From positions 1,178,001-1,242,000 of the forward strand of contig NZ_OY760905.1 in assembly GCF_963664135.1 (NCBI RefSeq): a stretch of DNA of 64,000 bases, given 5' to 3'. Made by a program: the position numbers and the translations under genes. Shown here one piece after another: positions 19,183 to 28,249 of this stretch; the first letter of the stretch is position 1; each line of letters opens with the position of its first letter. The stretch is from an uncultured Acetobacterium sp. GTDB taxonomy: Bacteria; Bacillota; Clostridia; Eubacteriales; Eubacteriaceae. The notes under the pieces are model-generated. The model worked only from the letters and a program-made list of their open reading frames with translations, did no database searches and was not told the DNA's origin.

Positions 19183-19991
19183 CCTTCTTTTTGATATATG
19201 GAAGGTTTTACATATTTAAAAGAGTGGTCTACCGAAGCTAACGATTCACTTTGACCAATAAAAAAGTAACCGCCCGGGAGTAATGAATCGTAAAATTTCT
19301 GAACTATTGCGTTTTTTGTTGGCTTGTCAAAATAAATCATGACATTTCTGCAAAAGATGGCATGAAATGGTTTTTTAAACGGAAATCTGGCTAACAAATT
19401 GAAGTTTCGATAAGCCACACCTTTTCTGATCGGATCAGTCACCGATAAATATTCCTCATCATAATCCATGAAATACTTGCGTTTCCATTCCATTGGAATC
19501 TTAGAGAGTTCTTCTTTGGAATAAACCCCGGACTTGGCCGTCATTAATACCTTGTCCGAAATATCCGAGGCCAGAATCGTGCTATCCCATGAACTTAATT
19601 TATTACCTAAATAATCATGGGTGATCATCGCGAGAGTATAGGGTTCCTGTCCAGATGAACAGCCGGCGCTCCATACCCGCAAATCTTTAGTTTTTGTCGT
19701 TTCGTCCACCCAAGGAAGAACCTGTTGCTTATAAAAATCAAAATGTTCATTCTCCCGTAAAAAATATGTATGATTAGTGGTCAGTTTATTTATGAGCACA
19801 CTAATTTCATCATTCTTTTTATCATTCTTAACATACTCAAAATAATCCATGTAGTTGTCATAACCCAATTGGGAAACATAATGACTCAAGCGCCCTTCAA
19901 TCAGATGCCGTTTTTTTCGTAAATCAACGCCATAGTTTGAATGCACATAGGTTGTGATCGCTTGAAATTCGTCTTCCTTAAGCTTTATCAT
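19179..19991 (-). CDS. cheR: CheR, chemoreceptor glutamate methyltransferase
   Basis: SAM-dependent methylation of receptor glutamates for adaptation. The 270-aa protein has the N-terminal helical domain, the SAM motif VWSAGCSSGQEPYTLAM, and the C-terminal FCRNVMIYFDKPTK and GYFFIGQSESL motifs typical of CheR. It lies 32 bp after cheA with a GAGGT site. The opposing methylesterase CheB is encoded at 49 kb. Confidence 0.95.
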   Translation of the reverse strand: MIKLKEDEFQAITTYVHSNYGVDLRKKRHLIEGRLSHYVSQLGYDNYMDYFEYVKNDKKNDEISVLINKLTTNHTYFLRENEHFDFYKQQVLPWVDETTKTKDLRVWSAGCSSGQEPYTLAMITHDYLGNKLSSWDSTILASDISDKVLMTAKSGVYSKEELSKIPMEWKRKYFMDYDEEYLSVTDPIRKGVAYRNFNLLARFPFKKPFHAIFCRNVMIYFDKPTKNAIVQKFYDSLLPGGYFFIGQSESLASVDHSFKYVKPSIYQKEG

Positions 19992-20023
19992 TTTCTTTAC
20001 CTCGTGTTTTTATTTAACTTATC

Positions 20024-22171
20024 TTAATAGTGATCCAAAATAGCTGGAATGTCGACAATCAGACTAATACTGCCATTTCCTAAAATCGTACAACCAGCAA
20101 TCCCCGAATTCTTAATCGAATAATGGTTTAAATATTTGGGTATCGGTTTAACAACAATCTGATGCTTTTTGATCAGATCATCCATAAACAGACAGGCAAA
20201 TGTATCCCCAGAATCTACCAGCATTAAAATTCCATCTTCAATATGAGTTTCACACTTTTTATCTTCAAAAATATCATGAAGACGAATAAGTGGATAGCAT
20301 ACCCCACGAATCATAACCATTTCATTATTGTCTGGATCTTTAATCAGTTGATTGGAAGTAATTTTAAACGTTTCCCGGATATTACTAATCGGAATTTCAT
20401 AAATATCTTCCCCAACCAGAACTTCCATTCCTGAAATAATCGATAGCGTCAATGGTATTTTCAAGAAAATGTTGGTACCCGATCCTTTTTCACTTTCGAT
20501 GGAAATGGAGCCCCCAACCTTTTCAATATTTTTCTTGACAACATCCATTCCAACGCCACGACCCGAGAACTCCGTAACCACTTCTTTGGTAGAAAAACCT
20601 GGAGCCATGATTAAATTAAGAATTTCTTTTTCGGAATATTCTTCTTCCGGTTTAATCAACAGCTTTTTCTCTTTAGCTTTTTCCAGAATTCCCACTGGAT
20701 CCAGACCTTTTCCGTCATCACTGACCGAAATGATGATATCGCCACCAACATTCTGGGCCGATAAAATCACTTTACCAACCGGGTTTTTACCAGCGGCAAT
20801 TCGTTCTTCAGTACTCTCCAGACCATGATCCATGGCGTTTCGAACCAGATGCATCAACGGATCAGCAATCCCATCAATAATGGTTTTATCAACCTCTGTG
20901 CTTTCACCCATGGTAATAAATTCCACTTCTTTTTTAAGTTTCTTGCCAACGTCTCTGACAATCCGCTGCATTTTTTTAAAGGTGCCGGCGATCGGAATCA
21001 TTCGAATCGACATCACAATGTCTTGCAATTCATCGGTTAGTTTTTGCAATTGAGTCGAAGCTTTTTCAAAGCTTTCATCCCGCTTTCCTTCCATACCGGC
21101 ACTGCCAAAAACCATCGATTCAGTAATAACAATTTCCCCGATCAGGTTCATCAGGGTATCCAATTTATTCAGATCAACACTGATAAGATTCTGGACGTTG
21201 TTTTTCTGTTTATTTGTGTCATTGACTTTTTCAGGTGCTTTTTTCCCTGTCTCTGCTACTACGGGTTTGTCGATAATAATTTCATTTTCGATTTCTATTA
21301 CCTGTTCGCAATCAATAAATTCTATGCTTTTCACTGATAAGATACTCATTGCGATATTTTCGATCGTTTCCTTACTGGCTTTGGTTTCAATATGACAAAA
21401 GAAACCATTTTTTAATATAATACCAGCAGCTTCAGGATTGTTATTTAATTGCTCTGGAATTTTTTTTGTTACTTTACCAACGGATTCCAGTTTGTTAACC
21501 AGCATAAACGCCCGAATGTTCTCCATTTGCGAATCTTCATTAAACCGGGTATGAATGCAGTATACATTTGGCTTTTCATCAGTCAAAACAACATCAATAT
21601 GATCCTCATCATCAGCTGCATCGTTATTGCTAATCTCATCAAAGCTCATATCACCAAATAAATCGTCTTTAGCTGACCCATCCAGCGTTTCGGATTCACT
21701 ATTATCAGATCCATTGCTCATGACTTGTTCTTGAGTTTGCTCAGGTGTATCCTGGGATAATCCTTTGATCCGATTTAAAAACGCATCGGTTTCGACAATC
21801 AGTTCTTCATTCTCATCCAATAAAGTTTCATTATTCTTAATCTTTTCGACCTCACCCTTAAGGAAGGTAGAGAAGTTAAGAACTAAATCCATTAAATCCC
21901 CGAAATCCTCTTGCTTTATTCCATTTTCACGGATTACAAAAAACAAATCCTCCAACTTATGAGAAGAATGTGCAAGCATGTCAAATTCCATCATGGCCGA
22001 AGACCCTTTTATAGTATGCATAATCCGGAAGATTTCATTTATATCATCCGGAGTTAATTCCGCATTGTCTTCAGATTGAAGTAAAATTTCCTCTAATTGA
22101 TCAAGCAGCGTTTCCGATTCAAAAATGTACATCTCTAAAATTGAATCATTTCCAGAATCATAATTACTCAT
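20024..22171 (-). CDS. cheA: CheA, chemotaxis histidine kinase
   Basis: Receptor-coupled kinase phosphorylating CheY and CheB. The 715-aa protein has a P1 HPt domain with the phospho-His in MHTIKGSSA (about residue 52), an acidic linker, a P2-like domain (about 195-300), and P3 dimerisation (VDLNKLDTLMNLIGEIV). The P4 ATPase follows (N-box DPLMHLVRNAMDHGLES, G1 DDGKGLD, G2 GRGVGMDVVKKN), then a C-terminal CheW-like P5. I prefer the second in-frame ATG (22171) because the first, at 22180, is part of the AAAGGATGG RBS. Confidence 0.95.
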   Translation of the reverse strand: MSNYDSGNDSILEMYIFESETLLDQLEEILLQSEDNAELTPDDINEIFRIMHTIKGSSAMMEFDMLAHSSHKLEDLFFVIRENGIKQEDFGDLMDLVLNFSTFLKGEVEKIKNNETLLDENEELIVETDAFLNRIKGLSQDTPEQTQEQVMSNGSDNSESETLDGSAKDDLFGDMSFDEISNNDAADDEDHIDVVLTDEKPNVYCIHTRFNEDSQMENIRAFMLVNKLESVGKVTKKIPEQLNNNPEAAGIILKNGFFCHIETKASKETIENIAMSILSVKSIEFIDCEQVIEIENEIIIDKPVVAETGKKAPEKVNDTNKQKNNVQNLISVDLNKLDTLMNLIGEIVITESMVFGSAGMEGKRDESFEKASTQLQKLTDELQDIVMSIRMIPIAGTFKKMQRIVRDVGKKLKKEVEFITMGESTEVDKTIIDGIADPLMHLVRNAMDHGLESTEERIAAGKNPVGKVILSAQNVGGDIIISVSDDGKGLDPVGILEKAKEKKLLIKPEEEYSEKEILNLIMAPGFSTKEVVTEFSGRGVGMDVVKKNIEKVGGSISIESEKGSGTNIFLKIPLTLSIISGMEVLVGEDIYEIPISNIRETFKITSNQLIKDPDNNEMVMIRGVCYPLIRLHDIFEDKKCETHIEDGILMLVDSGDTFACLFMDDLIKKHQIVVKPIPKYLNHYSIKNSGIAGCTILGNGSISLIVDIPAILDHY

Positions 22172-22180
22172 TTTGTCCAT

Positions 22181-22545
22181 CCTTTATATACACGAAATTT
22201 TTATCTTGTTTTATTATATCGGGTTTTTGCATTAAATGCACTTTATTTTTCAATTTCACTTATGATATACCCAAATTTCTATTATTTATTAACCAGAAAG
22301 ATCTGTTTTGAGATGTAGTATTCATCTATTAATTTATTCATCTGTAATTATATCGACAAAAACAATTAATAACTTTAAATTTTCAGTAAACTAACCAGCT
22401 TCTTTATTTATCCTTACCATATTTGGAATGCATATTGAAAAGATTGATTATCTACTGATGATAAAGTATAATCTTAACTAAGAAACGGTCGATAAATAAC
22501 ATACTGACATAATCTTGAATTATTTAAAAAGAAGGGAGCTCTCTG
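22181..22545. other. Divergent promoter region between cheA and ylqG
   Basis: 365 bp, AT-rich, no gene. For cheA (minus) there are two sigma-28-like -10 elements: CGATAT-type at 22350-22356 with TTAAA at 22374-22378 (17-bp spacer), and CCGATAT at 22216-22222 whose nearest TAAA (22242-22245) is 19 bp away. A perfect palindrome TGCATTAAATGCA (22228-22240) fills that second spacer. For ylqG (plus) only a TCGATAA-like element near 22488-22494 is visible, with no good partner. Confidence 0.5.
22350..22378 (-). promoter_or_regulatory. Candidate sigma-28 promoter of cheA-cheR
   Basis: Minus strand TTAAA (22374-22378), 17-bp spacer, TCGATAT (22350-22356). This is one base off in the -35 and one base long in spacing compared with the better sites in this window. 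It would give a leader of about 170 nt before cheA. Confidence 0.45.
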
Positions 22546-24156
22546 TTGGATAGTATAAAAATCACCTCCACCGTCTCGACACCAAAGGTTAACGATATAC
22601 CCAGTAAACATACACCAAGCGATTCAATTTTTGATATCAATAACCTTGATAAGGCTATAAAAATAGAACCAGTATCTGAACAATTACAAAAGGAGAGTTT
22701 TCGCGAAACCTTATTTCAAAATCTACAAAAGGATATTTTAAAACCCTTACTAAATAGTACTACCGCCCAAGCCGATGCGCTGCGTAAACTTGTTCTCATT
22801 TCTGAGCTTTTTGAATCTTCGGTTGGTGCTATACCTAAAGATATTTTGAATGGAATCTTTATCAACTCCCAGGATTTGTTAAGTGAACTTCTCCTGCAGG
22901 ATAAAACCGATTCAATCTTTAAAGGTTCTTTTTTTGATAGCCTGCGATCTTTGGCTAAACTGGAAGGGTACCCCCAGTTAAAAGATGCCATTGTTGCGAT
23001 TCTTAGACATTATGATGCCTATGTAAACCGAAACCAAACCCTTAAAGGTATTTTTATCGAGACTAGCCAGTTACTAATGAGTCTACCTTCAAAAGAAAGA
23101 GCCTTACTCGACCAGGAGCTGGCTAAATTAGAAGCTGTTTTAGTTAAAACAAGTGCCAGTGAATCCAGTATTGATAAACTGGTTAATCTTGATGCTGCCA
23201 AAGTAAAAGTCCAGACAAGTCAGGAACTCCAAAACCTGATCAATTTAAAAGCTGCGCAAAACGGTAAACTGGGTGATCAATTAGAACAACGTTTAGCTAG
23301 AATCGAAAATTTGCTAAATGGAAAAAATCTCGACTATCAGGCAATTCAACAACTGCTGAAAAATGATACGATTCCAGTGCTTCGTCAGATTTTACAGTCT
23401 CAGGCTTATAGTGATAAAACTTATCAATCGGTTGCCACCATTATCGACCATATTGTTCGATATGATAAAGGAAACCCTGAACAGCTGGAAGCCGCTGTAT
23501 TACGGTTTTCCCAGGCACTTAAGCCCCTTTCCAATTTATCAGACAGTGAGATTGTGGATATGAAAAATCAGCTCTTCTTGCATGCTAAAGAGGCCGAAAT
23601 TCTTTCTGATCGGTTGGAAACTTCTGCAAAACATCCTGGTGACGGCGAAAAAGTAGCATTGGCTCAGCTACTGGAGCAAGCATTAGATGATAAAAATTCG
23701 TCTAAAATTATTAACTCGGCTCACGCCCTATTGGAAACCATGGTAAGAAATGAAAGTCCCATCCTTACCATCATGCATTTTCTCATTCCACTCCGTTTTC
23801 TGGATGAGAATTCCTACGGCGAATTTTTTGTTGATAAAGATCCAACGGCAAAAAAAGGTGAAAAAGGCGTTTCCGAGAAAGCAACGGATATTTTCTTTAC
23901 CATTCAGTCGGATCGTTACGGCAATTTTGAAGTGGAACTACTGGCTAGAGACCAGAATATCACACTGAACATTAAGTCTCCTCCAGCATTAGTAGAAACG
24001 TTAAAATCAACAAGAGAACAATTAAAAAGTATCGTCGAAGAACAAGGATATTCCCTAGCCGGTTACGGGGTTGGAGAATATTTAGAAAGCCAGACCATTC
24101 TGCAACGGTTCCCCAAACTGGCTTTCAGAAAGGTAGGCCTCGATGTCACCATCTAA
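22546..24156 (+). CDS. YlqG-like protein (FliK-related?)
   Basis: A 536-aa, mostly helical soluble protein without signal peptide or membrane segments. The C-terminal part (about 440-530: FFTIQSDRYGNFEVELLARD, then NITLNIKSP) resembles the beta-rich FliK hook-length-control C-domain. Its partner downstream is a YlqH/FlhB C-domain, giving the B. subtilis ylqG-ylqH arrangement. Starts at TTG after GAAGGGAG with 7-bp spacing. It is on the plus strand, against the surrounding genes. Function is uncertain; a FliK-like role is inference. Confidence 0.65.
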   Translation: MDSIKITSTVSTPKVNDIPSKHTPSDSIFDINNLDKAIKIEPVSEQLQKESFRETLFQNLQKDILKPLLNSTTAQADALRKLVLISELFESSVGAIPKDILNGIFINSQDLLSELLLQDKTDSIFKGSFFDSLRSLAKLEGYPQLKDAIVAILRHYDAYVNRNQTLKGIFIETSQLLMSLPSKERALLDQELAKLEAVLVKTSASESSIDKLVNLDAAKVKVQTSQELQNLINLKAAQNGKLGDQLEQRLARIENLLNGKNLDYQAIQQLLKNDTIPVLRQILQSQAYSDKTYQSVATIIDHIVRYDKGNPEQLEAAVLRFSQALKPLSNLSDSEIVDMKNQLFLHAKEAEILSDRLETSAKHPGDGEKVALAQLLEQALDDKNSSKIINSAHALLETMVRNESPILTIMHFLIPLRFLDENSYGEFFVDKDPTAKKGEKGVSEKATDIFFTIQSDRYGNFEVELLARDQNITLNIKSPPALVETLKSTREQLKSIVEEQGYSLAGYGVGEYLESQTILQRFPKLAFRKVGLDVTI

Positions 24157-24520
24157 AGATAAGAAAAAAACACCAAAAAAGGCCGTCCATATCCTGGACG
24201 GCCAAGTTAATAGCAATACAAATAAAGAAGAACCAGCTAAAGATAAACCCCTCAAAGTAACCGCTTTGCGCTATGATCCTCAGAAAAACAATTCTCCGGT
24301 AATTGTCGCTGCCGGGACTGGTTTTGTTGCCCAAAACATTCTAAATGTAGCCGAAGAAAACGGTATTCCCATCTATCATGACGACAGTGCCGCCACCCTT
24401 CTTTCCAAGCTCCAAATGGGTCAGGAAATCCCACCAGAGCTGTTTCAGATTGTGGTCAATATTTATGTGTCGCTGTTGAATTTGGCGGAAGGGAATGATG
24501 TGGGAGAACGACTATTGTAG
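24143..24520 (+). CDS. YlqH, stand-alone FlhB cytoplasmic-domain homologue
   Basis: A 125-aa protein whose residues about 38-118 align with the C-terminal part of FlhB after the autocleavage site: ALRYDPQK, VIVAAGTGFVAQNI, ENGIPIYHDDSAATLLSKL, GQEIPPELFQIVVNIYVSL. It lacks the membrane domain and the NPTH cleavage motif, matching B. subtilis YlqH. A Lys-rich N-terminal tail precedes it. The start overlaps ylqG by 14 bp after AAAGGTAGG, implying coupling. It may substitute for or compete with the FlhB C-terminal fragment in export switching (inference). Confidence 0.85.
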   Translation: MSPSKDKKKTPKKAVHILDGQVNSNTNKEEPAKDKPLKVTALRYDPQKNNSPVIVAAGTGFVAQNILNVAEENGIPIYHDDSAATLLSKLQMGQEIPPELFQIVVNIYVSLLNLAEGNDVGERLL

Positions 24521-24536
24521 CAATCTCTCCTTGAGC

Positions 24537-24607
24537 TAGATTATGTGAGCGTTTTCTCGTTCCTTTAGAATTATCATTAGACAGAATGATGAAACTCACA
24601 CAATCTA
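24537..24607. terminator. Long inverted repeat between convergent ylqH and kinase-like gene
   Basis: 13-bp arms TAGATTATGTGAG (24537-24549) and CTCACACAATCTA (24595-24607) match with one mismatch and enclose a second stem ATCATT/AATGAT. It sits exactly in the 98-bp gap between convergent genes and could end transcription from both sides, although T-runs are short. Confidence 0.5.
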
Positions 24608-24618
24608 ACAATTATTGA

Positions 24619-25695
24619 TCATTCAACACAATCAAACATTTCTTTAATTTCTGATAAAGCAACAATTTGAATTAGTAAGACATGATTCCAATCACTATGA
24701 CAATTTTGTAGATTTTGCTTAATAATAATGCAAATTCTTCTAAATACTTCCATCATCGCATAATATTGTAAAAAACCTTCTTCTTCCATTATATGAGCAA
24801 TCTTCTCTACTTCTTTGTAAAACTCATATACTATTCCTCTAATTTCCATAAATTTTAATTCATTTATAGCATGAGTAGCGTACCGTCTCATTAACTTATA
24901 CACACCAAAAGCAAGCATACTTTTGGGATTCGCCATTTTAATTGAATCCAAATCGATAATCGTTACCTGGGCATTTTCTCCAACTAATAGATTATGAGGA
25001 TGAAGATCGATATGGCATGGTATGTGTGGTGTTTTCTTTATTCTCTTTTTCTTTAGTATATCTAAGCTAGAAACAACTACCTCCCATTCCTGTTCAAGTG
25101 ATTGAGCAATAGCTAACCCAAACATCGACTCCCATTCATCTTTCCTTTGAAAAAAATCACTGATTAGCGAATCCCATTCTTTCAAGTCATAATGAATTTC
25201 CTCCGACGGGTATATGTCTTCAGGTAACTTTGACAAGTTCAGGAAAAGTTCACCCATTGCTTTCGCAGACATAGTCATCTCTTTTTTTGAAAACCCAGAA
25301 AAGTAATTACCTTCAATAAACAGCGAAATTGTCCAATATATACCAGCATTAAAGCAATAGAACCTACCATCATCAGCACTTATCATTTTTGGTACAGAAA
25401 CAGATTTCTTTAGTAAATACTGCCCAATATTTATACTGTTCTCTATTATCTGTAAATTTTGTTGACCTAAATGTCTTTTTATTAAGTAAGTTCCTGTTGT
25501 TGTAACAACTTTAAAATTATTTGAGTTAATCTCTAATGCCCCAGATTGTTCGATACTTTTTACAAATCCCAGTTTATCGGAATAAAAGGTATTAACAAGA
25601 TGATTAATCATCAATGTTATCTCTTTTCCAACAGGAACATACTTTGTCTGAATACTCGAAAACAGGTCTTGTTGAAACAAATCTTTATTTAACAT
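24619..25695 (-). CDS. Aminoglycoside/choline phosphotransferase-fold protein (CotS/APH-like)
   Basis: A 358-aa protein of the APH protein-kinase-like fold. It has an N-lobe with a TGTYLIKRHLG strand containing the nucleotide-binding Lys, the catalytic loop CHIDLHPHNLLV and the metal-binding TIIDLDSIK. This layout also occurs in spore-coat CotS/YutH proteins. It is the last gene of the glycosylation island, 17 bp after the SDR gene, so a small-molecule or sugar kinase acting in glycan decoration is possible. Substrate unknown. Confidence 0.65.
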   Translation of the reverse strand: MLNKDLFQQDLFSSIQTKYVPVGKEITLMINHLVNTFYSDKLGFVKSIEQSGALEINSNNFKVVTTTGTYLIKRHLGQQNLQIIENSINIGQYLLKKSVSVPKMISADDGRFYCFNAGIYWTISLFIEGNYFSGFSKKEMTMSAKAMGELFLNLSKLPEDIYPSEEIHYDLKEWDSLISDFFQRKDEWESMFGLAIAQSLEQEWEVVVSSLDILKKKRIKKTPHIPCHIDLHPHNLLVGENAQVTIIDLDSIKMANPKSMLAFGVYKLMRRYATHAINELKFMEIRGIVYEFYKEVEKIAHIMEEEGFLQYYAMMEVFRRICIIIKQNLQNCHSDWNHVLLIQIVALSEIKEMFDCVE

Positions 25696-25712
25696 ATCTG
25701 ATAATTCCTTTT

Positions 25713-26498
25713 CTAGAAATAACTTTGAGTTAAACCACCATCGACCATAATATTTTGGCCGGTAATGTAGCTTGCTTTTGCAGATGCTAAAAACACTGCA
25801 AAATCAGCAATTTCTTTGGGCGATGCTAATCTTTTCATAGGAATTTGAGACCCATTTTGAGAAAGTTGTTCTTCATATGTTACTCCATTTTTTTCAGCAA
25901 GTTCGCTAACAAGATCAACTAATCGATCTGTCAATACACCCCCTGGACAAATGGTATTGATGGTAATATTATATTCAGCTAGTTCATTTGAAATTGCCTT
26001 GCTAAAAGCTGAAACACCAGCCCTTGCAGTTGCTGATAATACCATTTGTGCGGTTGGTTCTTTTGCAAGAGTTGACGATATATTGATAATTCTTCCCCAT
26101 TGCTGTTCTTTCATCTTAAAAGCAAACTGCTTAGTAAAGCGAACAACACTTAATAGGTTTTGTTGAATTGCTTCATCCCACGTCTCATCAGAATGGTCTA
26201 AAAAAGACCCCATTTTAGGGCCACCTGCATTGTTTACTAAGATGTGACATGATCCCCATTTATTCATCACTTGATCATAAACCAGTTTTGATAGTTGCGG
26301 GTCTTTAACATCCCCTGTCAAAAATATCACTTCCCCATCCGTCTGTTCTTTGATTTCTTTCACAGTTTCTTTCAGACTTTCTTTAGAACGGGATACCAGG
26401 CAAACCTGTGCTCCTTCTTTGGCAAATTCGGTAGCTATTGCTTTTCCCATCCCTTTGCTTGCGCCGGTTACAACCGCAACCTTGTTTTTTAATAGCAT
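25713..26498 (-). CDS. Atypical short-chain dehydrogenase/reductase
   Basis: A 261-aa SDR with the nucleotide motif TGASKGMG and NNAGG, the ISS strand, PGG and a C-terminal VDGG. At the catalytic YxxxK position it reads LSATARAGVSAFSK, so Tyr and Lys are replaced by Leu and Arg; this occurs in a known SDR side branch. Starts at ATG 26498, 7-8 bp after GGAGAG. Context places it in flagellin-glycan synthesis, but activity as a classical reductase is doubtful. Confidence 0.75.
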   Translation of the reverse strand: MLLKNKVAVVTGASKGMGKAIATEFAKEGAQVCLVSRSKESLKETVKEIKEQTDGEVIFLTGDVKDPQLSKLVYDQVMNKWGSCHILVNNAGGPKMGSFLDHSDETWDEAIQQNLLSVVRFTKQFAFKMKEQQWGRIINISSTLAKEPTAQMVLSATARAGVSAFSKAISNELAEYNITINTICPGGVLTDRLVDLVSELAEKNGVTYEEQLSQNGSQIPMKRLASPKEIADFAVFLASAKASYITGQNIMVDGGLTQSYF

Positions 26499-26524
26499 AA
26501 AATGTCTCTCCATTCTTTTTAATA

Positions 26525-27172
26525 TCATGCGCGAAATCCAATATCCCGACAATTCTTAACCAGTTGCCGATAATAACTTGATAATTCCGGTAACAGCATA
26601 TCCACTTCAGGTATGATGTATTTTTCTACCTCTTGTAAATAACGTTGTCTTACAATATCATCAGGATTAAGACATAATAAAAATAAATTGTCAAGTTTGT
26701 CAAAGATTTTGACAATTCTTGCACCAACAAAATCGCCACTCAATTTTTCATAATATTCTTTTTTATAGATTGGATTGTCAGCTTTTGAGCGATTAACAGT
26801 TAATAATGATATTGAAGCAGCCACGTTTTCATTTGTATCCTGAGCTAAAACATTTTTTGTTAATGAGGATACTTCCAGCACATTATGCAGCAATGCAATA
26901 GTTGTCGTATCCATATCAAATTGTCGTTCAAGTTGTAAAACGAATCTCGCCACTCGCAATGGATGCGCAAAATAAGCTTCTGAAGATAAACCGACATGTT
27001 TATACTCAATGGTTTTTGCGTATTCCAACACCTCAAAAATTTTCTCCTGAAACGCTGATTCAACTGTGTTTATCACAAATTCTTCAAAAGCTTTAATTGC
27101 GCCGTGCCCTTCTGTTTTACGAGAATGTATACGCATTGTTCTTTCTTCTTCTATTGATTCTAATACGATCAT
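26525..27172 (-). CDS. RelA/SpoT-type HD-fold protein with degenerate HD pair
   Basis: A 215-aa protein resembling the HD hydrolase half of RelA/SpoT: YFAHPLRVARFVLQL, then ALLHNVLEV where active enzymes have LLHDVVED, and KIFDKLDNLFLL where they have KLADRLHN. The metal-binding HD pair is therefore HN. There is no synthetase domain. Its RBS (AGGAGG) is formed by the last codons of pseG, so it is tightly coupled to the pathway. Function unknown; nucleotide or phosphate-ester hydrolysis is possible but may be lost. Confidence 0.6.
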   Translation of the reverse strand: MIVLESIEEERTMRIHSRKTEGHGAIKAFEEFVINTVESAFQEKIFEVLEYAKTIEYKHVGLSSEAYFAHPLRVARFVLQLERQFDMDTTTIALLHNVLEVSSLTKNVLAQDTNENVAASISLLTVNRSKADNPIYKKEYYEKLSGDFVGARIVKIFDKLDNLFLLCLNPDDIVRQRYLQEVEKYIIPEVDMLLPELSSYYRQLVKNCRDIGFRA

Positions 27173-27179
27173 ATACAAA

Positions 27180-28235
27180 TTACCTCCTTGCCGCTTGTAG
27201 GTTTGTTAATATTTCATCAACTACCCTTGTAGCACCATTTCCGTCAAGAATCTTTTGGGTACGCAAACTCATTTGAATTCTTCTATCGTGGTCATTCATT
27301 AAGCTTTTTAAACACCCAATGAACTTCTTATCATTCCATTCTTCTAATATCCCACCATTAATTAAGAATTCCTTTTTTTCGAGTTCTTCAACAAATATCC
27401 TCTGATTATTTGTCGTAATCAATGCAATTAACGGGGTTCCAGTTGCGAATAATTCGTATACTGTAACACCTGCGGCAGTTATTGCAATGTCTGACCGAAT
27501 CATTATTTCAGAAATGGCTGGAGGATCGTAAAAAATATTAATATTCATATTTTGTTTTGATAATTCAACAATTTTATTTTTATTTCTAAATGCACTTCCT
27601 ACAACAACATTGAGCTGCAATTGATCCAATAACTGGCTTTCTAAAAAAAATCCAATCACCTTTTCAGTCATATTCTTTACATCTGCTCCACCAGCCGTTA
27701 TCATGATTTCCAGCACCCTTTTTTTAATCACTTTAGGAGGAATGTTTTTAAATTCGTCTCTCAAAAGATTGTATTCTAAACCAGCTAAAATCAAAGTGTT
27801 TTTCATTTTTCTCTGATAATTATAAATCTGATCAAGGACGCTACCGTGTATCAGTATATCGACCGGATATGTAAATTTATTCAAATCATCGATATATCCA
27901 ATTTCCCCTGCAAAACCCATACGTATTTTCTCGAAGTATTCTCTCGTTACTGTATACGAATCAATAATCAATAAAGTAACTTCATTTTGACTTATAATAT
28001 CAAACAATTCTTTCGTCCAGTCATAGCTTTCATTCTTTGAAAATGAAAAAGTTTCAAAAGAATTTCTTGAAATTAGCTCTATCCCTTCAGTAAAATTACT
28101 GATAAAAAACACACTAATTCCTTTTCGCTTGAATTCTTTCCCTAATGTAATACAGCGTGAAACATGACCTAAACCAATTTCCGGATTACCTTCTGCTAAA
28201 ATAGCAACTTTAAGATTCAGATGTTTTTTTTTCAT
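27180..28235 (-). CDS. pseG: PseG, UDP-2,4-diacetamido-2,4,6-trideoxy-altropyranose hydrolase
   Basis: Removes UDP from the diacetamido sugar in pseudaminic acid synthesis. The 351-aa GT-B protein has the glycine-rich EIGLGHVSRCITLGKEF with the catalytic His, YIDDLN, an ITAGGAD uridine-binding loop, and ITAAGVTVYELFATGTP in the C-domain, all PseG/SpsG features. It lies between the wbqC-like and HD genes in the same operon as pseI and pseH. Confidence 0.88.
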   Translation of the reverse strand: MKKKHLNLKVAILAEGNPEIGLGHVSRCITLGKEFKRKGISVFFISNFTEGIELISRNSFETFSFSKNESYDWTKELFDIISQNEVTLLIIDSYTVTREYFEKIRMGFAGEIGYIDDLNKFTYPVDILIHGSVLDQIYNYQRKMKNTLILAGLEYNLLRDEFKNIPPKVIKKRVLEIMITAGGADVKNMTEKVIGFFLESQLLDQLQLNVVVGSAFRNKNKIVELSKQNMNINIFYDPPAISEIMIRSDIAITAAGVTVYELFATGTPLIALITTNNQRIFVEELEKKEFLINGGILEEWNDKKFIGCLKSLMNDHDRRIQMSLRTQKILDGNGATRVVDEILTNLQAARR

Positions 28236-28249
28236 TATTTTACTACCAT

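Noticed and set aside
24537..24607. Attachment site or IS end
   Set aside because: A 71-bp inverted repeat in a convergent gap with no recombinase or target duplication is better explained as a terminator structure.
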